Assembly (NCBI RefSeq): GCF_900626095.1
Contig: NZ_UYZZ01000004.1
Location: 62,001-126,000, forward strand
Source: Clostridium rectalis
GTDB taxonomy: Bacteria; Bacillota; Clostridia; Clostridiales; Clostridiaceae
Direction: 5' to 3'
DNA length: 64,000 nucleotides
Positions 1-8,847 of the stretch are shown here, one piece after another. A program made the position numbers and the translations under genes. The stretch's first letter is position 1; each line of letters begins with the position of its first letter. Under the pieces are notes generated by a model that was not told the DNA's origin, did not search any database, and saw nothing but the letters and a program-made list of their open reading frames with translations.

Positions 1-35
1 ATAAAATATCAAAAGAGTGGGTGTGAGAGATAGTC

Positions 36-1067
36 ATGTTTTTCAGTGTAGGAACAGATATGGGCATAGATTTAGGTACAGCTACCGTTTTAGTATATGT
101 AAAAGGTAAAGGGGTAATGTTACAAGAGCCTTCAGTAGTAGCTATAGATAAAAATAATAATAGGGTTTTGGCAGTAGGAGAAGAAGCTAGACAAATGATA
201 GGTAGGACTCCGGGTAATATTGTAGCTTTACGTCCATTAAAAGATGGGGTAATTTCAGACTATGATTTAACGGAGAAAATGTTAAAATATTTTATAAGTG
301 GTGTTTGTGGCAAGAGAAAAATGGTTTCACCAAGGGTGGTTGTGTGTATACCATGTGAGGCTACTGAGGTTGAAAAGAGAGCTGTAATAGATGCAGCTAA
401 AAATGCAGGAGCTAAAAAAGTATTTTTAATAGAGGAACCTTTAGCAGCAGCCATTGGAGCCGGGTTAGATATAACTAAGGCTAGTGGATCTATGGTAATA
501 GATATAGGAGGAGGTACAACAGATATAGCCTTAATCTCATTAGGCGGAATTGTTGTTAGATCTTCTATTAAAGTTGCTGGAGATACCTTTGATGAAGCCA
601 TTATAAGGTATGTTAGAAAAAAACATAAATTAATGATAGGTGAAAGAACGGCAGAGAATTTAAAAATTAATATAGGATCTGCGTACAAGCATGAAGAAGA
701 AACAACTATGGAAATAAGAGGAAGGGACCTGATTACAGGACTTCCCAAAAATATAGCAGTATCCTCAGAGGAAATGAGGCAAGCATTAAGAGAGACTGTA
801 AACGCTATTGCTGAATGTACTCATTCTGTTTTAGAAAAGACTCCACCAGAATTAGCAGCTGATATAGCTGATAAGGGTATAATTATGACAGGAGGAGGAG
901 CTCTTTTAAATGGACTTGGTAAATTAATAGAGGAGGTTACTATGGTGCCTGTTTCTGTTGCTGAGGAACCTGTGTCTTGTGTAGCTATTGGTACAGGTAA
1001 AATGTTAGACTTTCTAGATAAAATGGATACAACTTTTAGTGGAGAGGATATAACATTGATTGATTAA
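36..1067 (+). CDS. mbl: MreB/Mbl-family rod-shape actin
   Basis: Bacterial actin homologue that forms membrane-associated filaments guiding lateral cell-wall synthesis. The 343-residue product has the full actin ATPase set: phosphate-1 loop GIDLGTATVLV (about residues 10-20), EEPLAAAIGAG (133-143), phosphate-2 DIGGGTTDIALIS (156-168) and TGGGALLNG (285-293). Length is normal for the family. I kept the ATG at 36 because the short leader before GTDMGIDLG is typical of clostridial Mbl proteins; the ribosome site is weak, and an ATG at 60 with AGGA before it is an alternative. In Bacillus and Clostridium mbl usually follows spoIIID, which would lie just left of the window. Mbl rather than MreB is inferred from this single-gene context with no mreCD. 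Confidence 0.9.
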   Translation: MFFSVGTDMGIDLGTATVLVYVKGKGVMLQEPSVVAIDKNNNRVLAVGEEARQMIGRTPGNIVALRPLKDGVISDYDLTEKMLKYFISGVCGKRKMVSPRVVVCIPCEATEVEKRAVIDAAKNAGAKKVFLIEEPLAAAIGAGLDITKASGSMVIDIGGGTTDIALISLGGIVVRSSIKVAGDTFDEAIIRYVRKKHKLMIGERTAENLKINIGSAYKHEEETTMEIRGRDLITGLPKNIAVSSEEMRQALRETVNAIAECTHSVLEKTPPELAADIADKGIIMTGGGALLNGLGKLIEEVTMVPVSVAEEPVSCVAIGTGKMLDFLDKMDTTFSGEDITLID

Positions 1068-1071
1068 ATAA

Positions 1072-1105
1072 AAGCAAAGGGATAACCTTTGCTCTTATTT
1101 TATTT
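1072..1105 (+). terminator. Rho-independent terminator after mbl
   Basis: An 8-bp stem AGCAAAGG/CCTTTGCT with a GATAA loop begins five bases after the mbl stop and is followed by a T-rich tail, so mbl ends its transcript here. Confidence 0.85.
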
Positions 1106-1210
1106 AAAAGTAAATCTTTGTGCTTGATACAATGTATTTATAAAATTTTAAAAGGTGTATTTACATACTATTAAATAGATACAGTAGTTATTTTATAATT
1201 GAGATTTTAA

Positions 1211-1753
1211 TTAGTAATTGAAATAACACTTATCTGAATAATAAAGGTAATGGGCATGTAACATTGCATCTGTGATTGCCTTTGCCATATTAAGAATTAA
1301 ATTTAATCTTATAGTATTGTTATTAAATATATTTCCTTCAGATGCATCTACGATTCCAATTATAGAGGCATCCCCCACATTAGGAAGTGATTTACCTACA
1401 CCTTTACCTGGATGTACGGGGTAATCCCTTGATTGTATTTCACCTATGTTATCTGTATCACCTAAGCAGGCGTCAATTCCAATTATATTTCTATCTGGAT
1501 AGGTTTTTTTTATTCCATTTAATTTTTCTTCAAGATTTAAGGCATGTATTGGATCTTCAACAGTTCCAAACACTGGTAAAGGAAAATGTCTTTCTTTTAA
1601 TAAGGTGCCCACTAAAGGACCTAGACAATCACCAATACATCTATCTGTACCTATACATACAATTACGGTTTTATCATTAATATAATCTTTAATGAAGTAA
1701 GCAATTTTATAATAGCATAAAGGGTCATTGAAATGTGCTTTGGCTTTATTCAA
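1211..1753 (-). CDS. yyaC: YyaC-type spore protease (DUF1256)
   Basis: Member of the YyaC/DUF1256 family, sporulation proteins related to the GPR spore-protease fold. The 180-residue product has the conserved block IGTDRCIGDCLGPLVG (about 35-49) and IIGIDACLGD (about 90-99) followed by a GKGVGKSLP region, as in other clostridial YyaC proteins. It starts at a TTG (complement of 1751-1753) with a strong AGGAGGTG site just upstream; no ATG fits better. It stands alone on the minus strand, convergent with mbl. The family is known from forespore expression; the exact substrate is not settled and cannot be read here. Confidence 0.85.
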   Translation of the reverse strand: MNKAKAHFNDPLCYYKIAYFIKDYINDKTVIVCIGTDRCIGDCLGPLVGTLLKERHFPLPVFGTVEDPIHALNLEEKLNGIKKTYPDRNIIGIDACLGDTDNIGEIQSRDYPVHPGKGVGKSLPNVGDASIIGIVDASEGNIFNNNTIRLNLILNMAKAITDAMLHAHYLYYSDKCYFNY

Positions 1754-1801
1754 TAGTTACACCTCCTATAATTAATTTATATGAAGGTTAACTACCTAAT
1801 A

Positions 1802-2521
1802 TTAAAATTTATTTTTATCCCAAATACTTAATTGCGTAGTGTTAGTTAAAGAAGTTAGTAAATGGTTCTTTAAGCCAGGGATATCTTTTTCTAATGAATA
1901 TAGTAAATCTTTTATATATTGTCTTTTGGTGAAGCCGTTAGCTGGACAAGGATTTTCAATTATAGGGAAATTATTTTTTTTAGCATTGCTCTTTATATCT
2001 AATTCATCTATGTATACCATAGGCCTAATCACGGTAATATCCTTTCGGTCTAAATATGTTTTAGGAGAAAAACTATTTATTCTCCCTTCATAAAACATTG
2101 ACATGATTAAAGTTTCAATTGCATCATTTTTATGATGGCCTAAAGAGACTTTATTACATCCAAGTGTTTTAGCAGTATCATTTAAAATTCCCCTTCTTAA
2201 ATTTGCACAAAGTGAACAAGGATTCTTTTCTTTTCTAATATCAAACACTATTTCTTTTATATCGGATTTTATTAAATGAAATTCAACATTTAAATCATTA
2301 CATAACTTTTCCATAGGTGAAAAGTCTGCACCAGTTCCTGGATCTATGGTTATAGCTATTAGTTCAAACTTTTCTGGAGAAAATATTTTGTAGGTGCTCA
2401 TAAGTTTAAGTAATGTTATACTGTCTTTACCACCAGAGAGACCCACGGCTATTTTATCATCGTTTTCTATTAATTTAAAATCATTAATGGCTTTTCTAAA
2501 TTTGCTTAATAGTTTTTGCAT
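1802..2521 (-). CDS. TtcA-like tRNA 2-thiocytidine biosynthesis ATPase
   Basis: PP-loop ATP pyrophosphatase of the TtcA family, which adenylates and thiolates a tRNA base. The 239-residue product carries the PP-loop SGGKDS (29-34), a CSLC pair (102-105), GHHKNDA (128-134) and a third cysteine in CPANG (192), matching the three-cysteine pattern that holds the Fe-S cluster in TtcA. ATG start with AAGGAG nine bases upstream. It lies downstream of no partner gene and is transcribed away from the tRNA array. Clostridia often carry TtcA-like paralogues whose target base is not established, so I give no gene symbol. Confidence 0.8.
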   Translation of the reverse strand: MQKLLSKFRKAINDFKLIENDDKIAVGLSGGKDSITLLKLMSTYKIFSPEKFELIAITIDPGTGADFSPMEKLCNDLNVEFHLIKSDIKEIVFDIRKEKNPCSLCANLRRGILNDTAKTLGCNKVSLGHHKNDAIETLIMSMFYEGRINSFSPKTYLDRKDITVIRPMVYIDELDIKSNAKKNNFPIIENPCPANGFTKRQYIKDLLYSLEKDIPGLKNHLLTSLTNTTQLSIWDKNKF

Positions 2522-2785
2522 TTTAATCTCCTTATCTAAAATAAAAGTATAAACATAATTATAATATAACCATTTTTATAAATAAAGATATATTAATTTG
2601 GTAAAAATATATTTATTAAAGCGTGATATGTTATCAGTAAATAAGCTTATATATGAACCAAAGATATTAGGAATATTTTAGGACAAATATTTAACAAACA
2701 AATGATATGTATATCTAAAAAGGAGAAAAATACAATAAAATTAAGAAATAATGAGAAGAATTGCTGTAAAAGCCTATAAATGAAT
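2522..2785. other. AT-rich spacer, no gene seen
   Basis: Between the TtcA-like gene and the tRNA promoter I find no reading frame with a credible ribosome site. The longest minus-strand frame (2647-2853) runs into the tRNA promoter and has no recognisable content. It probably holds the promoter of the divergent minus-strand gene. Confidence 0.5.
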
Positions 2786-2814
2786 TTGAATTTTAAATAG
2801 GATGACGGTATACT
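2786..2814 (+). promoter_or_regulatory. Sigma-A promoter of the tRNA array
   Basis: TTGAAT (2786-2791) and TATACT (2809-2814) are separated by exactly 17 bases, about 48 bases before the first tRNA. No other good promoter lies closer. Confidence 0.65.
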
Positions 2815-2861
2815 ATTTCTTGTCGAAAGGATGCAATACGTCCTAAAAAACAAAATAATAT

Positions 2862-2937
2862 GCTGACATGGCTCAATTGGCAGAGCAGCTGACTTGTAAT
2901 CAGCAGGTTGTAGGTTCGATTCCTATTGTCAGCTCCA
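2862..2937 (+). tRNA. tRNA-Thr (anticodon TGT), copy 1
   Basis: A 76-nt cloverleaf with acceptor GCTGACA/TGTCAGC, anticodon stem GCTGA/TCAGC around loop CTTGTAA (anticodon TGT, reads ACA), T-loop TTCGATT and an encoded 3' CCA. First member of a Thr-Tyr-Thr-Tyr array. Confidence 0.95.
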
Positions 2938-2942
2938 TATGT

Positions 2943-3028
2943 GGAGGAATTCCCGAGCGGCCAAAGGGGGCAGACTGTAAATCTGTTGGCTTTCGCCTTC
3001 GATGGTTCGAATCCATCTTCCTCCACCA
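2943..3028 (+). tRNA. tRNA-Tyr (anticodon GTA), copy 1
   Basis: An 86-nt class II tRNA with acceptor GGAGGAA/TTCCTCC, anticodon loop containing GTA, the long variable arm expected of bacterial tRNA-Tyr, T-loop TTCGAAT and encoded CCA. It starts five bases after the tRNA-Thr CCA. Confidence 0.95.
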
Positions 3029-3046
3029 CATTTTAAAATTTAATAT

Positions 3047-3122
3047 GCTGGCATGGCTCAATTGGCAGAGCAGCTGACTTGTAATCAGCAGGTTGTAGGT
3101 TCAATTCCTATTGCCAGCTCCA
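3047..3122 (+). tRNA. tRNA-Thr (anticodon TGT), copy 2
   Basis: Near-identical to copy 1. The differences are a G-C pair in the acceptor stem where copy 1 has A-T (both sides changed) and an A for G in the T-loop. Encoded CCA. Confidence 0.95.
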
Positions 3123-3127
3123 TTTAT

Positions 3128-3213
3128 GGAGGAATTCCCGAGCGGCCAAAGGGGGCAGACTGTAAATCTGTTGGCTTTCGCCTTCGATGGTTCGAATCCA
3201 TCTTCCTCCACCA
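3128..3213 (+). tRNA. tRNA-Tyr (anticodon GTA), copy 2
   Basis: Sequence-identical to copy 1 over all 86 bases, including CCA; last gene of the array, directly followed by a terminator. Confidence 0.95.
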
Positions 3214-3239
3214 AAGGTACTTTTAAGTACCTTTTTTAT
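3214..3239 (+). terminator. Terminator of the tRNA array
   Basis: AAGGTAC/GTACCTT stem with a TTTTAA loop and a T run, immediately after the last CCA. Confidence 0.85.
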
Positions 3240-3318
3240 TTTACTGTTAATGGTATAATAAATGCAAATATATCATAGAATATTGTAAAACGGTTTATTA
3301 ATTTACATAACTTTTCAA

Positions 3319-3347
3319 TTGACACTTTGATTCTATTATGCTACTAT
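3319..3347 (+). promoter_or_regulatory. Promoter of the SAM riboswitch-metK unit
   Basis: TTGACA (3319-3324) and TACTAT (3342-3347) with a 17-base spacer, 28 bases upstream of the riboswitch aptamer. Confidence 0.65.
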
Positions 3348-3374
3348 TACTTAGTAATAAAATTATATAAAAAG

Positions 3375-3524
3375 CTCTTATCAAGAGAGGTGGAGGGAAA
3401 GGGCCCTATGAAACCCGGCAACCAGTATTTTAGTACTACGGTGCCAATTCCAGCAGAATTTTTCTGCAAGATAAGAGGATTGAGAAATCAAATACCTCTT
3501 CTTGTTGAAGGGGTTTTTTATTTT
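3375..3524 (+). promoter_or_regulatory. SAM-I (S-box) riboswitch with terminator
   Basis: Classical S-box. The P1 strand CTCTTATC (from 3375) pairs with GATAAGAG near 3470-3477, enclosing the conserved core GAGGTGGAGGGAAAGGGCCC, ATGAAACCCGGCAACC and GGTGCCAATTCC. A terminator hairpin ACCTCTTC/GAAGGGGT (3494-3514) with a T run follows, and its 5' arm can pair with the 3' P1 strand to form the antiterminator. High SAM should therefore stop transcription before metK, a standard feedback arrangement. Confidence 0.95.
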
Positions 3525-3550
3525 ATATGAGGACAAAGGAGGCAAAAATT

Positions 3551-4726
3551 ATGAGAAAATTATTTACATCAGAGTCTGTTACTGAGGGCCATCCTGATAA
3601 AATTTGTGATCAAATTTCAGATGCGGTATTAGATGCTATACTTGAAAATGATTCACATGGAAGAGTTGCTTGCGAAACAACAGTGACGACAGGGATGGTT
3701 TTAGTTGTAGGAGAGATAACAACTAATTGTTATGTTGATATTACTAAAATTGTAAGAAACACTTTAGAGGAAATTGGTTATACTAGAGCAAAATATGGAT
3801 TTGATAGTAGTACTTGCGCTGTATTAACATCTATAAATGAGCAATCACCTGATATAGCTATGGGGGTCAATGAAGCATTAGAATCAAAACAGGGAGAGAT
3901 GAATAAGGATGAAGCAATAGGAGCAGGAGACCAAGGAATGATGTTTGGCTTTGCTACTAATGAAACTGCTGAATATATGCCTATGCCAATAGCATTGGCT
4001 CATAAGTTATCGAGAAGATTATCAGAGGTTAGAAAAAATGGTACATTAGATTACTTAAGACCAGATGGTAAAACCCAGGTTACAATAGAATATGAAAATG
4101 ATAAGCCTGTAAGAGTAGATACTATAGTTATATCCACTCAGCATAGCCCAGATGTTACAAAGGGACAAATAGAAAAGGATTTAATGGAAAATGTAATTAA
4201 GGTTGTTATACCAGCTGAATTATTAGATGAAGGTACTAAATACTACATAAATCCAACAGGTAGATTTGTTGTGGGAGGACCTCAAGGGGATGCTGGTCTT
4301 ACAGGAAGAAAAATAATAGTTGATACTTATGGTGGATATGGCAGACATGGTGGTGGAGCATTCTCAGGAAAAGATCCAACTAAAGTTGATAGATCTGCTG
4401 CTTATGCGGCTAGATGGGTTGCTAAAAACTTAGTAGCTGCTGGTGTGGCTGATAAATTGGAAATACAAGTTGCATATGCGATAGGAGTTGCTAAGCCAGT
4501 GTCAATATTGGTAGATACATTTGATACTGGAAGAGTATCAAATGATAAAATTGTAGAAATAGTAAATAAAGTATTTGATTTAAGACCTTCTGCTATTATT
4601 AAGGAGTTGGATTTGAGAAGACCTATATATAAACAGGTTGCAGCTTACGGGCATTTTGGAAGAACAGATTTAGATCTTCCATGGGAAAAGTTAGATAAGG
4701 TTAAAGATATAAAAAAATACTTATAA
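3551..4726 (+). CDS. metK: S-adenosylmethionine synthetase
   Basis: Makes S-adenosylmethionine from methionine and ATP in the cytoplasm. The 391-residue product has the MAT signatures GHPDK near the N terminus, [16 protein letters not shown] (ATP/methionine loop) and [19 protein letters not shown] (P-loop-like signature), and is full length. I place the start at the ATG at 3551: AAAGGAGG (3535-3542) lies eight bases upstream, whereas an in-frame ATG at 3527 sits before that site and would add residues not found in the family. It is controlled by the upstream SAM-I riboswitch and ends in its own terminator. Confidence 0.97.
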   Translation: MRKLFTSESVTEGHPDKICDQISDAVLDAILENDSHGRVACETTVTTGMVLVVGEITTNCYVDITKIVRNTLEEIGYTRAKYGFDSSTCAVLTSINEQSPDIAMGVNEALESKQGEMNKDEAIGAGDQGMMFGFATNETAEYMPMPIALAHKLSRRLSEVRKNGTLDYLRPDGKTQVTIEYENDKPVRVDTIVISTQHSPDVTKGQIEKDLMENVIKVVIPAELLDEGTKYYINPTGRFVVGGPQGDAGLTGRKIIVDTYGGYGRHGGGAFSGKDPTKVDRSAAYAARWVAKNLVAAGVADKLEIQVAYAIGVAKPVSILVDTFDTGRVSNDKIVEIVNKVFDLRPSAIIKELDLRRPIYKQVAAYGHFGRTDLDLPWEKLDKVKDIKKYL

Positions 4727-4735
4727 AATATAGAT

Positions 4736-4770
4736 AAAACCAGTAGCATTAAGCTACTGGTTTTATTTTA
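4736..4770 (+). terminator. Terminator after metK
   Basis: A 12-bp perfect stem AAAACCAGTAGC/GCTACTGGTTTT with a five-base loop and a T-rich tail. Confidence 0.9.
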
Positions 4771-4877
4771 GTACAAACTTATAGTTTTATTGAGAAAAAT
4801 GTATGTAAAGCTTGTATACATGGGATAATTATAATGTGATATGCTATAATATATAAAAAAGAATTAGGGGAGATTTT

Positions 4878-7106
4878 ATGGAAGAGATACAGGGAATTGT
4901 AGACTCCATAATATTTAAAAATGAGGAAAATAGTTATGTAGTTGCAAAAATAAAAGAAGAAAATAATATAATAACAGTTGTAGGATGCATGCCTTATATA
5001 ACAGAGGGACAAAATTTAAGGATAGAGGGACAGTGGGTTATGCATCCACAATTTGGACAACAATTTAAAATTGAAACTTATGAAGAGATTGTTCCTAATA
5101 CTGAAAAGGGCATAGAAAGATATTTAGCTTCAGGGGTTATATCTGGGATAGGGCCTGTAACTGCAAAAAAAATAGTAGAAAAATTCGGCCAAAAGGCATT
5201 GGATATATTAGAAACCGATGTGGAGAAGTTAAAGGAAATAGAAGGAATAGGAAATAAAAGAATAGCATTAATCTATGAGTCATTTAGTAAACAAAAAGAG
5301 CTAAAAAATATTATGATTTTTTTTCAAAATTATGGTGTAACTATTAACCAGTGTATAAAGATTTATAAAAGATTTAAAGAAAATTCTATAAACATAGTGA
5401 AGGATAATCCATATATACTTACAGAGGAAATATCAGGGATAGGGTTTAAAACAGCGGATAAAATAGCTAGAAGTATAGGAATAGAACCTAATTCCCCCTT
5501 TAGAATAGAAAGTGGTATAAAATATGTAATTAATCAATTTTGCGGTTTAGGAAATACTTATATGCCCATGGAAATACTAATAAAAAAATGTTTAGATGTT
5601 TTATTAGTTTCAAAAGAGGATATAGAAAAAAATATAATACAAAATGCTTTTGAGGGAAAAATTAAGATTGAAAATGTAGAAGGCAAACAATGTGTATTTA
5701 CAATACCATATTATTATTGTGAGTTAGGAGTTACTAAAAAAATTATAACTTTATCATTGTGTAAATATGATGAATTAGAAATAAATATGGATGAGGAGAT
5801 ACAAGAGTTTGAAGCTAATAATAAAATTGAATTTGCATCTTCACAAAAAGAGGCTATAAAAGGGGCTTTGTGTAATGGAATTGAGATAATTACAGGGGGA
5901 CCAGGTACAGGAAAGACAACTATAATAAACTGTATAACTGATATTTTTGAGAAACATGGATTTAAAGTTTTTATGGGTGCTCCTACTGGTAGAGCTGCTA
6001 AGAGAATGTCAGAAGCCACAGGAAGGGAAGCTAAAACTATACATAGGCTTTTAGAAATGGGGGCAGGTGAAGAAGAGGGAAATATGTTTTCAAAGTCAGA
6101 AGATACTCCTTTAGAGTGCGATGTAGTTATAATAGATGAGGCTTCAATGATTGATATACTACTTATGCATAATCTACTTAAAGCTATTTCTATGGGTACT
6201 AGAGTTATAATAGTTGGAGATGTAGATCAACTCCCATCCGTAGGGCCAGGAAATGTATTAAGAGATTTAATTGAAAGCGGTTGTGTCAAAGTAGTAAGAT
6301 TAAAAGACATATTCAGACAATCTTCTAAGAGTATGATTACAATTAATGCACATAAAATAAATAATGGAGAAATGCCAAAACTTAATGAAAAAGATAAAGA
6401 TTTTTATTTTATAAACTGCCAAGATAATAATAATATATTAGATATAATAATTGGGCTTATAGCCAAAAGACTCCCAAATTATAATAAGGATTGGAAGGCT
6501 TCAAAAGATATACAAATTCTTTCTCCTATGAGAAAAGGGGTTTTGGGTATAGAAAATTTAAATAAAAGGTTGCAAGAGGTGCTCAATCCACCCCATAAAA
6601 ATAAAAAAGAAAAGGTAATTAGAAATAGTATATTTAGAGTTGGGGATAAAATAATGCAGACTAAAAATAATTATACTATTAAGTGGAAAAGGGTTTATGG
6701 AACGGGTGAAAATGAAGGGGTAGGTGTATTTAATGGAGATATTGGGTATATAAAAGATATAGACGAAGAAAATGATAGGGTTACTATTGTATTTGATGAG
6801 GAAAAAAAAGTTATTTATGAGGATACATATTTAGATGAAATAGAACTAGCTTATGCTATAACAATACATAAAAGCCAGGGAAGTGAATTTCCAGTAGTAA
6901 TTATGCCTACATATATGGGGCCACCGTTACTCATGAATAGGAATCTTTTATATACGGGAATAACTAGAGCAAAAAAGTTAGTTGTAATAGTAGGAGTTAT
7001 GAATGCTATGAAATTTATGATCGAAAATAATAAAAGCTTTGATAGATATTCTCTTCTTAAATGGAGAATAGTGGATGTATTAAACAGTGATGCCATAGAA
7101 AAATAG
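4878..7106 (+). CDS. recD2: RecD2-type ATP-dependent DNA helicase
   Basis: Superfamily 1B 5'-3' helicase of the RecD2/YrrC family, present in bacteria without RecBC and linked to DNA repair and replication-fork maintenance. The 742-residue product has an OB-like N-terminal domain, helix-hairpin-helix segments around 115-135 (IEGIGNKR) and 190-205 (ISGIGFKTADK), Walker A GGPGTGKTT (about 338-346), Walker B IIDEASM (about 416-422) and the C-terminal helicase motif TIHKSQGSEFP (about 660). ATG with GGGGAG site. It is followed 56 bases on by the comFA-like gene, possibly on the same transcript, an arrangement seen in clostridia. Confidence 0.93.
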   Translation: MEEIQGIVDSIIFKNEENSYVVAKIKEENNIITVVGCMPYITEGQNLRIEGQWVMHPQFGQQFKIETYEEIVPNTEKGIERYLASGVISGIGPVTAKKIVEKFGQKALDILETDVEKLKEIEGIGNKRIALIYESFSKQKELKNIMIFFQNYGVTINQCIKIYKRFKENSINIVKDNPYILTEEISGIGFKTADKIARSIGIEPNSPFRIESGIKYVINQFCGLGNTYMPMEILIKKCLDVLLVSKEDIEKNIIQNAFEGKIKIENVEGKQCVFTIPYYYCELGVTKKIITLSLCKYDELEINMDEEIQEFEANNKIEFASSQKEAIKGALCNGIEIITGGPGTGKTTIINCITDIFEKHGFKVFMGAPTGRAAKRMSEATGREAKTIHRLLEMGAGEEEGNMFSKSEDTPLECDVVIIDEASMIDILLMHNLLKAISMGTRVIIVGDVDQLPSVGPGNVLRDLIESGCVKVVRLKDIFRQSSKSMITINAHKINNGEMPKLNEKDKDFYFINCQDNNNILDIIIGLIAKRLPNYNKDWKASKDIQILSPMRKGVLGIENLNKRLQEVLNPPHKNKKEKVIRNSIFRVGDKIMQTKNNYTIKWKRVYGTGENEGVGVFNGDIGYIKDIDEENDRVTIVFDEEKKVIYEDTYLDEIELAYAITIHKSQGSEFPVVIMPTYMGPPLLMNRNLLYTGITRAKKLVVIVGVMNAMKFMIENNKSFDRYSLLKWRIVDVLNSDAIEK

Positions 7107-7162
7107 ATTTTTAAATTTTATTTATAGAGAAATAAGTAATAGATAAATTGGAGTGTATTATT

Positions 7163-8188
7163 ATGTTTGCTTATGAAAATTTTAAATATAATCTAAACAC
7201 CAATAAAGTTGAAGTTACAATAGATAAATGGATTAAAGGTAAGGATAAATTTTTAAATATAGTTACTGTACCTTATAATACATCAGAAATATTTATAAAA
7301 GGCATTATAAATTATACAAATTTAGGTAAAAAAATATTGTATATTACTAATGAAAAAGATGGATGTATAGAATTATTAAATGAAATTAAAAGGAACACTT
7401 TATTTAGAAAGTATTCCTATGTTAGAAGTGGTTCTATGAGTTTTCATACTAATTTAATAGTGTGCAATTTTAAAGTGGCACTAAATATTAGAGAAAAATT
7501 TGATTTAGTTATATATGATGATATAAGAAGTATATCCAAATATGAAAGCTGTGATATTGCTAAATTAATTGTTACACTTGGAAGTGATGAGACTAAATTT
7601 ATTGCGTACTCCACAGATAAAATATTTAATAGAGGCAAAGAATTACTATTGCCAGTAAATAAAGATAAAAATCCAATCATTGAACCAAGAATAATACTTA
7701 CAAAGATAGATTTAAATAAGGATATTCCTTATTTAGTATATGAATATATTAAATGGTGTAGTCAGTGTGAAAGAAAAGCTGTAATTTATGTACCAGATAA
7801 AGATAAATTAGATAATGTGTTTAATTATTTAAATATTTATTGCAAAAGACTAAGAAATAGTTTAATATATTTTTCTTTGGAAGATACTGATTTGAAGATT
7901 TTAAATAATTACATGAAAATGAAAAATAGTATTATTATAACAGATGACTTAGAAGAAAGGTTATTTGAAATAAAAAATGTGGATGTAATGGTGTTTTTTG
8001 CAGACAATAGAGCGTTTAATTATAAAAATTTAGTATACTTTTGTGGTAAGGCTGGCGGAAAAGATAAAAGTGGGAAAGGAGAAGTAATTTTCTTAGCTAA
8101 TGAAAATACATATCATATGGATAAAGCTAAGGAAGTTACAAGGCGTTTTAATAAAGAAGCGTGGGATTTAGGATTATTAAATATGTAA
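7163..8188 (+). CDS. Degenerate ComFA-like helicase protein
   Basis: A 341-residue protein directly before and overlapping comFC, the position of the DNA-uptake ATPase ComFA. It keeps a ComFA-like outline: a segment like strand-motif I (VTVPYNTSEIF, about 34-44), a motif-II-like LVIYDDIR (about 115), and a C-terminal block GKAGGKDKSGKGEVIF (about 294-309) resembling motif VI of ComFA. However, the Walker A GxGKT is absent, the DEAD-type acid box is altered, and there is no N-terminal zinc finger. I infer loss of ATPase activity. Start: ATG at 7163 with GGAG nine bases upstream; a TTG at 7148 precedes that site. ComFA relationship is moderately sure; function is unknown. Confidence 0.6.
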   Translation: MFAYENFKYNLNTNKVEVTIDKWIKGKDKFLNIVTVPYNTSEIFIKGIINYTNLGKKILYITNEKDGCIELLNEIKRNTLFRKYSYVRSGSMSFHTNLIVCNFKVALNIREKFDLVIYDDIRSISKYESCDIAKLIVTLGSDETKFIAYSTDKIFNRGKELLLPVNKDKNPIIEPRIILTKIDLNKDIPYLVYEYIKWCSQCERKAVIYVPDKDKLDNVFNYLNIYCKRLRNSLIYFSLEDTDLKILNNYMKMKNSIIITDDLEERLFEIKNVDVMVFFADNRAFNYKNLVYFCGKAGGKDKSGKGEVIFLANENTYHMDKAKEVTRRFNKEAWDLGLLNM

Positions 8189-8838
8189 ATTATATTAAAG
8201 ATTGTCTTTGCTCTATTGTATATGATAATGATTTGAAGTGTGCACTATGTAGAGATATTACAAAGGATTCTTATTTATGCAATTTATGTAAGAAGAGGTT
8301 AAAATTTTGCAATGAAGAATTCACAATAGAAAGTTATAACTATAAATTTATATGTAATAGTGTATGTTATTATTCTTACAGTATGCTTGAGTTGATTTTA
8401 GCATTAAAATATAAAAGTGACTTTAAGGCAGGAGAAGAAATAGCAAATCTTATGATAGTTAAAATAAAGGAAAAGGATATACCTGTAGATGTAATTACTT
8501 ATGTTCCTTCATCCCATAAAGCTTTGAAAAGTAGAGGATATAATCAGAGCAGATTTTTGGCAAAGAATATAGGAGATAAAATTAATAAGCCTGTATGTAG
8601 TTGTTTAAAAAAGTCAAAGGGTACAAAGGATCAAATAGGTTTAAGTGGAAAAGATAGATGGAATAATATAAAAGATTCCTTTTATCTAAAGGGTATAAAT
8701 AAAATTAAAAATAAAAATGTTTTACTAGTTGACGATGTTATAACCACTGGAGCTACAGCTTTTTATTGTGCGAAGACTTTATCTGATAGTGGTGCAAAGG
8801 AAATATTTATCTTGACTGCAGCCAAAAGTGATGTATAA
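8161..8838 (+). CDS. comFC: ComF family phosphoribosyltransferase-like protein
   Basis: ComFC-like protein, needed for natural transformation in Bacillus and with a type I PRTase fold. The 225-residue product has an N-terminal zinc ribbon (C27, C30, C40, C43), the RGYNQS segment, and the PRPP-binding loop VLLVDDVITTGAT (about 187-199), all standard for the family. It overlaps the end of the comFA-like gene by 28 bases, implying translational coupling. The GTG at 8161 is the only conventional start, but its ribosome site is poor; an initiation site a few codons later (after AGGATT) cannot be excluded. The raiA-motif RNA follows immediately. Confidence 0.85.
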   Translation: MGFRIIKYVNYIKDCLCSIVYDNDLKCALCRDITKDSYLCNLCKKRLKFCNEEFTIESYNYKFICNSVCYYSYSMLELILALKYKSDFKAGEEIANLMIVKIKEKDIPVDVITYVPSSHKALKSRGYNQSRFLAKNIGDKINKPVCSCLKKSKGTKDQIGLSGKDRWNNIKDSFYLKGINKIKNKNVLLVDDVITTGATAFYCAKTLSDSGAKEIFILTAAKSDV

Positions 8839-8847
8839 TTTTTAGTG

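Larger units (their letters stand above)
2862..3213 (+). repeat. Tandem duplication of a tRNA-Thr/tRNA-Tyr unit
   Basis: Unit 1 (2862-3028) and unit 2 (3047-3213) are direct repeats offset by 185 bases. The five bases between the Thr and Tyr genes in each unit differ, and 18 AT-rich bases separate the units. Confidence 0.9.

Noticed and set aside
2793-3077. Reading frames on both strands through the tRNA array
   Set aside because: They run through four tRNA genes with encoded CCA and have no ribosome sites.
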